From: Gordonia hydrophobica NBRC 16057
GTDB lineage: Bacteria; Actinomycetota; Actinomycetes; Mycobacteriales; Mycobacteriaceae
Length of the DNA: 64,000 bases
Reading direction: 5' to 3'
Assembly: GCF_001592365.1 (NCBI RefSeq)
Contig: NZ_BCWU01000004.1
Coordinates: 334,712 to 398,711 of the forward strand
In this document: positions 58,797 through 64,000 of the stretch, piece after piece
Layout of the letters: every line of letters begins with the position of its first letter
Numbering within the stretch: position 1 is the stretch's first letter
Position numbers and translations under genes: made by a program
The notes under the pieces: model-generated
What the model was told of the DNA's origin: nothing
What the model saw: only the letters and a program-made list of their open reading frames with translations
Databases searched by the model: none

Positions 58797-59228
58797 ATGA
58801 CCGATCACTTCGATCAGCTCTTCCCGCTCGGTGAGCCGAACACCGCCTACGCCCAGTACTTCATCGGCCAGAGTTACCTCGCACCGGTCGCCGACGGGCC
58901 GGTGCCGGTCAGCAACGTGTCGTTCGAACCCGGATGCCGCAATAACTGGCACATTCATCACGGCGCTGCGGGAGGCGGCGACCAGATCCTCCTGTGCACG
59001 GCAGGCAGCGGCTGGTACCAGGCGGAGGGCCGGGCCCCCGTCAGCATGAAGCCCGGCGACGTGATCCGGGTGCCCGCAGGTACCAAGCACTGGCACGGCG
59101 CCAAGGCCGACGCGTGGTTCTCGCACCTCGCGTTCATCACACCGGGCGACGACGTCCGCAACGAATGGCTCGAACCCGTCACCGACGAGGTGTACGGACA
59201 GCTTCCGACGAACGGAGACGATGCATGA
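58797..59228 (+). CDS. Cupin-domain protein
   Basis: A 143-residue single cupin. Metal-binding motif 1 is WHIHHGAAGGGDQILL near residue 50 and motif 2 is PAGTKHWHGA near residue 97. It resembles the carboxymuconolactone-decarboxylase-associated cupins found beside aldo-keto reductases. AAGGAG precedes the ATG at 58797. It is coupled by ATGA to the next gene. Confidence 0.88.
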   Translation: MTDHFDQLFPLGEPNTAYAQYFIGQSYLAPVADGPVPVSNVSFEPGCRNNWHIHHGAAGGGDQILLCTAGSGWYQAEGRAPVSMKPGDVIRVPAGTKHWHGAKADAWFSHLAFITPGDDVRNEWLEPVTDEVYGQLPTNGDDA

Positions 59229-60082
59229 CCGCACTGACCCAGACCTACACCCTCGCCAACGACGTCCAGATTCCCGCGCTGGGGCTCGGGACCTGGTTCA
59301 TCGACGACGCGGCGGCCGCCGACGCGGTCCGTGCCGCCATCGACCTCGGGTATCGCAACATCGACACCGCGCAGGCGTACGGCAACGAGCGCGGCGTCGG
59401 CGAAGGCATACGGACCGCGAGCGTCCCCCGCGATCGTCTCTTCGTCTCCACCAAGCTGGCCGCCGAGATCAAGGACTACGACGACGCCGTCGCCGCCATC
59501 GACGGCTCGCTGGAGACGCTCGGGCTCGACTACGTCGACCTCATGCTGATCCACTCCCCGCAACCGTGGAACGATTTTCGTGGCGGCGACTACGCCGACG
59601 GCAACCTGGCCGCCTGGACGGCGCTCGAAGCCGCCTATCAGGCCGGACGCGTCCGCGCCATCGGGGTGTCGAACTTCGTGGAGGCGGATCTGGAGAACAT
59701 CCGCACGCGCGGTGTCGTCGCACCCCACGTGAATCAGATCCTCGTGCACGCCGGGAACACGCCGTCCGCCCTGATCGACTACTGCCGACGCAACGACATC
59801 CTCGTCCAGGCGTACTCGCCGATCGCTCACGGGGAGATCCTCGACAACCCGCAGGTCGTCGCGATCGCCGACAAGTACGGTGTGAGCGTGCCCCAACTGT
59901 GCATCCGGTACACCCTGCAGTTGGGCACCGTGTCGCTGCCCAAGACCGCGAATCCGGACCATATGCGCGCCAACGCCGACGTCGACTTCACGATCTCCGA
60001 CGACGACATGACCGCGCTGCGGGATCTCAACGACCGCGATTACGGCGAGTCGAGCGTGTTTCCCGTGTACAGCGGAAAGTAG
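59225..60082 (+). CDS. Aldo/keto reductase
   Basis: A 285-residue NADPH-dependent reductase with the (beta/alpha)8 fold. The tetrad is visible: Asp and Tyr in NIDTAQAYGNE, Lys in VSTKL and His in MLIHSPQPW. NADPH contacts are in IGVSNF and LPKTANPDHM. It ends the XRE-controlled operon and is followed by a terminator. Confidence 0.92.
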   Translation: MTALTQTYTLANDVQIPALGLGTWFIDDAAAADAVRAAIDLGYRNIDTAQAYGNERGVGEGIRTASVPRDRLFVSTKLAAEIKDYDDAVAAIDGSLETLGLDYVDLMLIHSPQPWNDFRGGDYADGNLAAWTALEAAYQAGRVRAIGVSNFVEADLENIRTRGVVAPHVNQILVHAGNTPSALIDYCRRNDILVQAYSPIAHGEILDNPQVVAIADKYGVSVPQLCIRYTLQLGTVSLPKTANPDHMRANADVDFTISDDDMTALRDLNDRDYGESSVFPVYSGK

Positions 60083-60097
60083 CGAGCACTCGGGCGA

Positions 60098-60134
60098 AAC
60101 CCCGTAGCAGGCGTCCTACACCGGCTACGGGGTT
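60098..60134. terminator. Terminator between aldo/keto reductase and the mca partner gene
   Basis: AACCCCGTAGC (60098-60108) pairs with GCTACGGGGTT (60124-60134), with a small inner hairpin AGG-CGT-CCT. It serves both converging genes and overlaps the end of the small membrane protein gene. Confidence 0.65.
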
Positions 60135-60451
60135 CTGTGCTCCTCATCGGATCCCTTGGCCTCGTCGGACGTTCCCGTGTTCTCGTCGGCGGCGGGCGGC
60201 TGCGTCGGGTCGGCGTCGACGCGGTCGGTCCCGTCGTCGAACGCCTGATCGGCTTCGGGATTCTCCGTGTCGAAACTCTCCGGCAGTTTCTTGAGCTGCT
60301 TGTTCATCGACCGGATCAACAGGAAGACGGCGACCAGCAGCAACAGGATGATCAGCAGTCCGACCGGCGACGCTTTACCGAACTCCGGGCCCTTCGCGGG
60401 CTCTTCGGCCAGGAACATCGCGGCGTGAGTCGGGAGGGACAGGACGTTCAT
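60125..60451 (-). CDS. Small membrane protein downstream of mca (Rv1083-like)
   Basis: A 108-residue protein with one membrane helix (SPVGLLIILLLLVAVFLLI, about residues 28-46) followed by a hydrophilic, acidic tail (DENTGTSDEAKGSDEE). Its function is unknown. The start is the ATG at 60451 in a TAATG overlap with mca. This pairing is conserved in mycobacteria (Rv1082-Rv1083). Confidence 0.8.
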   Translation of the reverse strand: MNVLSLPTHAAMFLAEEPAKGPEFGKASPVGLLIILLLLVAVFLLIRSMNKQLKKLPESFDTENPEADQAFDDGTDRVDADPTQPPAADENTGTSDEAKGSDEEHRTP

Positions 60452-61329
60452 TACTGCTCGATTCCGGTGAAGAGATCGTTCTCGGGAAGATCGGTGTGCA
60501 CCCGAGTCTGCGCCAACTCGAACTCCTCGGTCGGCCACAGCCGCTGCTGCCATTCCATCGGCACAGCGAAGAAGAACCCGTTCGGGTCGATCTGCGTCGC
60601 ATGCGCACGCAGTGCGGCATCACGCTGGGGGAAGTACTCGGCGCACTCGACCTGGGTGGTCACGCGGGCCATCATGTCGCCCTGATTGCGGCGCCACTTG
60701 TTCAGCCACTCGGTGAACGGGCTCTCCTGACCGGCCTTCTCGAACTCCTCGGAGAAGGCCAGGATCCGGTCGCGGATGAAGCCGTGCGTGTAGTACAGCT
60801 TCAGCGGTGTCCACGGCTCGCCGGCGTCCGGGTACTTGTCGGGGTCGCCCGCCGACTCCCACGCCGCCATCGAGACCTCGTGGCACTTGATGTGGTCGGG
60901 GTGCGGGTAGCCGCCGTTCTCGTCGTACGTGATGATCACGTGCGGTCGGAACTCGCGGATCACCGCCGTCAGCCGCTCGTCGGCCTCCTCCACGGGAACC
61001 AACGCGAAGCAGCCCTCGGGCAGCGGAGGCAGCGGATCGCCTTCCGGCAGACCCGAATCGACGAATCCCAGCCAACGCTGTTCCACGCCGAGCGCCGCGG
61101 CCGCGGCGGCCATCTCCTCGCGTCGGACCTCGGGCAGGTTCTCCAGCACCCCCGGTCGATCCATCGCCGGATTCAGGATGTCGCCGCGTTCGCCGCCGGT
61201 CAGCGTGACAACCATCACCTCAGCGCCCTGCGCGGCGTATCGTGCCAGGGTGGCGGCCGCTTTGCTCGACTCGTCGTCGGGATGGGCGTGGACTGCCATG
61301 AGTCGTAGCCCGTTCGCGCGTTCGGTCAC
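60451..61329 (-). CDS. mca: Mycothiol S-conjugate amidase
   Basis: A 292-residue zinc amidase that cleaves mycothiol S-conjugates to mercapturates for export, a detoxification step specific to mycothiol-producing actinobacteria. The zinc site is in [10 protein letters not shown] near residue 15 and [10 protein letters not shown] near residue 145. GGERGDIL and the ENGGYPHP segment are typical of Mca. It diverges from a DUF4307 gene, as in Rv1081c-Rv1082. Confidence 0.96.
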   Translation of the reverse strand: MTERANGLRLMAVHAHPDDESSKAAATLARYAAQGAEVMVVTLTGGERGDILNPAMDRPGVLENLPEVRREEMAAAAAALGVEQRWLGFVDSGLPEGDPLPPLPEGCFALVPVEEADERLTAVIREFRPHVIITYDENGGYPHPDHIKCHEVSMAAWESAGDPDKYPDAGEPWTPLKLYYTHGFIRDRILAFSEEFEKAGQESPFTEWLNKWRRNQGDMMARVTTQVECAEYFPQRDAALRAHATQIDPNGFFFAVPMEWQQRLWPTEEFELAQTRVHTDLPENDLFTGIEQ

Positions 61330-61377
61330 GCTTCCTCACCTTCGCTCGCTCTTACTGAACATGGTAGGTATTGACAC

Positions 61378-61836
61378 GTGAGCACATCAGACGGGGGCCA
61401 TGACCAGCAGACTCCGCGCAGCGGCCCTCGAGCGACGTACCCCACAGAACGCACTCCGAGTGCCAAGCGTCGCTGGTTCTACACGCTCGGCGTCGCGGTG
61501 ATCATCGCAGGCGTCGGCCTGGCGGTCATCGGCTACCAGCGATTCGGCGACCCCGACATCTCCGGTCAGGCCACCGCCTACGAGCTCCTCTCGTCCGATC
61601 GGGTGGCCGTGCAGTACACGGTCAATCGCGCGAATCCCGACGACGCCGTCGTGTGCATCGTCCGTGCCCGCGCCAAGGACGGTTCCGAAGTCGGCCGTCG
61701 TGAGATCTTGATTCCGCCCGGCGATCAAACGCAGGTCGGCGCACGAACCGAGGTCTCGACGTCCGAACCGGGCGTGATCGGCGAACTGTTCGGCTGCGGA
61801 ACGGACGTCCCGCCCTACCTCCGCCCGAACGCATGA
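61378..61836 (+). CDS. DUF4307 membrane protein (Rv1081c-like)
   Basis: A 152-residue protein with one N-terminal membrane helix (FYTLGVAVIIAGVGLAVIGY, about residues 34-53) and an extracytoplasmic beta domain with two cysteines (AVVCIVRA, LFGCGTD). The DUF4307 family has no known function but always sits near mca and greA. The GTG start at 61378 gives the family N-terminus. ATGA overlap with the transporter. Confidence 0.85.
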   Translation: MSTSDGGHDQQTPRSGPRATYPTERTPSAKRRWFYTLGVAVIIAGVGLAVIGYQRFGDPDISGQATAYELLSSDRVAVQYTVNRANPDDAVVCIVRARAKDGSEVGRREILIPPGDQTQVGARTEVSTSEPGVIGELFGCGTDVPPYLRPNA

Positions 61837-62579
61837 CCCGGTCGGGCAAGGCGGTCTTCGCCAGAATCGCCACCCCGTACTTCGCGGTTCTCACCGCGGT
61901 GTTCGTCGGCGTGATGCTCATCAGCAACATCGCCGCCACCAAAGCCGTCGTGCTGTTCGACTGGCTCCAGTTCGATCTCGGACCGCTGCACGTCAACGGC
62001 CTCGTGACCGACGGCGCGTTCTTCCTGTTCCCGCTCAGCTATGTGATCGGCGACGTCATCAGCGAGGTATACGGCTTCCGTGCGATGCGTCGTACCATCG
62101 CCTCGGGCTTCGGTGTGATCGTCCTTGCCTCCCTGTGCTTCTGGGTCGCGATCGAGCTCCCCGCCGCCGACTTCTACGACGGCCAGGCCGGCTTCGAAGC
62201 CGTGCTCGGCACCGTCCCGAGAATCGTCGCCGCCGGTCTCGCCGGATACGTCGTCGGCGAGCTCTTGAACTCGTTCGTTCTCGTGAAGATGAAGGAGCGC
62301 GCCGGCGAACAGCATCTGTGGGCTCGGCTCATCGGCTCGACCGTCGTCGGGGAGTTCTTCGACACCCTGGTCTTCTGCTCCATCGCCGCGACGGCGATCG
62401 GCATCAGCACCTGGTCCGATTTCATCAACTACGTGGTGATCGGATTCGTGTGGAAGACGTTGGTGGAGATCGTGATCATGCCGGTCACCTACACCGTCGT
62501 CCGGTACCTCAAACGCGCCGAACCCACGTATCGCGAAGCACTCGAAACTGTTACGCAGGTCACCCGAAATGTGCCATAG
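61833..62579 (+). CDS. Queuosine-precursor transporter (YhhQ/VUT)
   Basis: A 248-residue polytopic membrane protein of the YhhQ family, which imports queuine precursors such as preQ0 for tRNA modification. Diagnostic are LISNIAATKAVVLF, PLSYVIGDVISEVYGF, IGSTVVGEFFDTLVFC and FVWKTLVEIVIMPVTY. It is coupled to DUF4307 by ATGA and lies before greA. Confidence 0.9.
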   Translation: MTRSGKAVFARIATPYFAVLTAVFVGVMLISNIAATKAVVLFDWLQFDLGPLHVNGLVTDGAFFLFPLSYVIGDVISEVYGFRAMRRTIASGFGVIVLASLCFWVAIELPAADFYDGQAGFEAVLGTVPRIVAAGLAGYVVGELLNSFVLVKMKERAGEQHLWARLIGSTVVGEFFDTLVFCSIAATAIGISTWSDFINYVVIGFVWKTLVEIVIMPVTYTVVRYLKRAEPTYREALETVTQVTRNVP

Positions 62580-62590
62580 GCCACAGGCGC

Positions 62591-62599
62591 TGGTACGCT
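62591..62599 (+). promoter_or_regulatory. Extended -10 promoter of greA
   Basis: TGGTACGCT contains TGn followed by TACGCT (62594-62599), an extended -10. It lies 78 bp before the greA ATG. The leader between them can form small hairpins (CACGGC with GCCGTG). Confidence 0.5.
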
Positions 62600-62676
62600 A
62601 GACGGTGCACGGCTCCGCAAGGGGCCGTGTTGCTGCATTTAGAGCAGTCCACTAGCGGACAGCAAAGGAGACCACA

Positions 62677-63165
62677 ATGACCGATGCGGGTGTGACCTGG
62701 TTGACGCCGGAGTCGTTCGAGCGCTTGAAGGGTGAGCTCGATTCGCTCATCGCGAATCGGCCGGTCATTGCCGCCGAGATCAACGAGCGTCGCGAAGAGG
62801 GCGACCTCAAGGAGAACGGCGGCTACCACGCAGCGCGTGAGGAGCAGGGCCAGCAGGAAGCGCGTATTCGCCAGCTGCAGGATCTGCTGAACAAGGCCCA
62901 GGTCGGCGAGGCCCCGAAGCAGTCGGGCGTGGCGCTCCCCGGATCGGTCGTGACCGTCTACTACGACGGCGACGAGTCCGACAAGGAGACCTTCCTGATC
63001 GCGACGCGCGAGGAAGGCTCCGGCGACATCGAGATCTACTCGCCGAGCTCGCCGCTCGGCGCTGCCCTGATCGACGCGAAGGTCGGCGAGACCCGCACGT
63101 ACACCGTGCCCAGCGGCGCCGAGATCAGCGTGACGCTGGTCAGCGCCGAGCCGTACCAGCCGTAA
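62677..63165 (+). CDS. greA: Transcription elongation factor GreA
   Basis: A 162-residue cleavage factor that rescues backtracked RNA polymerase. The N-terminal coiled coil has [25 protein letters not shown] with the acidic tip residues; the C-terminal FKBP-like domain has [25 protein letters not shown] precedes the ATG. A long terminator follows. Position beside the mca group matches Rv1080c. Confidence 0.97.
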   Translation: MTDAGVTWLTPESFERLKGELDSLIANRPVIAAEINERREEGDLKENGGYHAAREEQGQQEARIRQLQDLLNKAQVGEAPKQSGVALPGSVVTVYYDGDESDKETFLIATREEGSGDIEIYSPSSPLGAALIDAKVGETRTYTVPSGAEISVTLVSAEPYQP

Positions 63166-63171
63166 GACTGT

Positions 63172-63208
63172 CGATAAGGCCGGTCCGCACAGCGGACCGG
63201 CCTTATCG
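63172..63208 (+). terminator. greA terminator
   Basis: Perfect 17-bp arms, CGATAAGGCCGGTCCGC (63172-63188) and its complement (63192-63208), with a 3-nt loop ACA. It begins 7 bp after the greA stop. Confidence 0.85.
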
Positions 63209-63246
63209 CATGCGCGACATGCGTCTCCCGACGATCTCCGGCACTT

Positions 63247-63303
63247 GCGTCTCCCACCGACCGTTGCGTCGTCCCGGACGACGCAACGGTTCACGGGAGA
63301 CGC
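63247..63303 (-). terminator. Nested terminator of the XRE gene
   Basis: Inner arms CCGTTGCGTCGTC (63261-63273) and GACGACGCAACGG (63277-63289) with loop CCG, inside outer arms GCGTCTCCC (63247-63255) and GGGAGACGC (63295-63303). It lies 5 bp beyond the stop of the XRE gene. Confidence 0.75.
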
Positions 63304-63307
63304 GGAC

Positions 63308-63742
63308 TCAGCCGCGGTCGATGATCCAATCAGTCTCGCGCGACGCCGATTCCACGTCAGGCCGTTCACCGTTGATGAGATCGCGGAGCTGCCGCTCCAG
63401 ATCGGAGAGCAATTCGTTGCTCTCCTGCTCCGCCGCGCGGTCCAGGATCCGAGTATTCGCGCCGGGAATCAAATAGACCGGAGGGACTTCCAGAGCCCGC
63501 GCCAATCGATAGACGGTCGACAATTCCGGATTCGCCAAACCCGATTTACTGTTGCTGACCGCACGCTCGAGATTCGACACCGCATTCCGATGCAATCCCG
63601 ACCGTTCTGCCACTTCCTCCTGCGACAGTCCCCGCGCCTTCCGCAACGTCACCAGGCGATGACCGAAGGCAAACGCATAGGTATCCCACTCGAGGGATCC
63701 AAAGTCTGCAGTCGGCACACAACCAATGTGTCGAGCACACAC
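63308..63742 (-). CDS. XRE-family DNA-binding protein
   Basis: A 144-residue protein with one Cro/C1 helix-turn-helix at about residues 35-60 (LSQEEVAERSGLHRNAVSNLER) and a C-terminal acidic helix (LLSDLERQLRDLING). The first residues include two cysteines (MCARHIGC), and the start is uncertain; GTG at 63718 is an alternative. It converges on greA and has no partner gene in view. Confidence 0.8.
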   Translation of the reverse strand: MCARHIGCVPTADFGSLEWDTYAFAFGHRLVTLRKARGLSQEEVAERSGLHRNAVSNLERAVSNSKSGLANPELSTVYRLARALEVPPVYLIPGANTRILDRAAEQESNELLSDLERQLRDLINGERPDVESASRETDWIIDRG

Positions 63743-63806
63743 CAGAATGTCCGCACACAGTAGTGTGCATAATCTCCGACCTGCACTTATAGCATGAAAT
63801 CTCTTG

Positions 63807-64000
63807 TCACAGAGGCATCTTCGCGATCGTCGCCCGCGTGAACTCGAGCGCCCGGTCGCAGATCTGAGAGGGCGGCGGGTGCGGTTGTCCTAGGGCAGTG
63901 ACCATCGTGTCGACCGCAGCAGCGCCTGATTGCACATACGTCGCACAATAGAAGCCGCTCGTGGTGTAGTGCACCCCGACAGTCCTGCTTCCGACGAGGT
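63807..64000 (-). CDS. DUF3558-like protein, C-terminal part (partial)
   Basis: An open frame entering from the right edge and ending with TGA at 63807-63809, 64 residues. It has GVHYTTSGFYCATYVQSG and ends QICDRALEFTRATIAKMPL, the Cys pair and final helix typical of secreted DUF3558 lipoproteins. The N-terminus lies outside the window, so a signal peptide cannot be checked. Confidence 0.5.
   Translation of the reverse strand, partial: LVGSRTVGVHYTTSGFYCATYVQSGAAAVDTMVTALGQPHPPPSQICDRALEFTRATIAKMPL

Noticed and set aside
60451..61329. mshB (GlcNAc-Ins deacetylase) instead of mca
   Set aside because: Length, divergent DUF4307 and the downstream small membrane gene match Mca (Rv1082).

Overview
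The window is chromosomal DNA from a high-GC actinobacterium of the order Mycobacteriales, of Gordonia, Williamsia or Tsukamurella type. The evidence is the dense GC-rich coding with many GTG starts and ATGA overlaps, a mycothiol S-conjugate amidase, a class Ib ribonucleotide reductase, ESX (type VII secretion) membrane proteins, and gene order matching two blocks of the Mycobacterium tuberculosis chromosome. I saw no rRNA, tRNA, CRISPR, insertion sequence or phage genes.

Left part (1-33.7 kb). The core resembles the M. tuberculosis Rv3040c-Rv3055 block: NUDIX hydrolase, ABC ATPase, serB, ctaD, fecB, nrdF, nrdE, nrdI, nrdH, FMN reductase and TetR. Accessory modules are inserted in it. One is a SNF2 helicase/SWIM pair. 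Another is a TetR-controlled catabolic cluster (11.8-18.3 kb: quinone oxidoreductase, nitroreductase, enoyl-CoA hydratase, MHS transporter, acyl-CoA ligase) with two identical 18-bp operators. There is also a diiron oxygenase with a DUF4873 partner, an AsnC/MFS/amidase module, a CPBP protease, an enoyl-CoA hydratase/TetR pair and an APC permease. The last four lie between nrdF and nrdHIE, so the RNR genes form two transcription units about 7.7 kb apart. Both promoters carry paired NrdR-like boxes 32 bp apart and share an extra motif, GACACGCCGA.

Middle (33.7-38.9 kb). A junction region holds a divergent pair of orphan ESX genes (eccB and an eccE without membrane helices), a PIG-L deacetylase, an L,D-transpeptidase and a methyltransferase.

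Right part (39-64 kb). The core resembles the M. tuberculosis Rv1080c-Rv1095 block: phoH2, desA2-like, glyA, coaA, a short-chain Z-prenyl synthase, hemolysin III, a DUF255 thioredoxin-fold protein, mca with its small membrane partner, DUF4307 and greA. Insertions here are a PepSY membrane protein, a class I DAHP synthase, an operon of three AIM24-family genes (the last frameshifted), and an XRE-controlled MFS/cupin/aldo-keto reductase module.

The most striking signal is in the DAHP synthase leader (52093-52261). It has a probable leaderless 21-residue peptide containing Tyr-Trp-Arg-Phe, followed by mutually exclusive RNA stems and a terminator hairpin, which is the layout of ribosome-mediated attenuation by aromatic amino acids. 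Other notable signals are the two co-designed nrd promoters, a small ORF overlapping the phoH2 start (possible phoAT antitoxin), and a desaturase-like protein with altered metal-ligand motifs.
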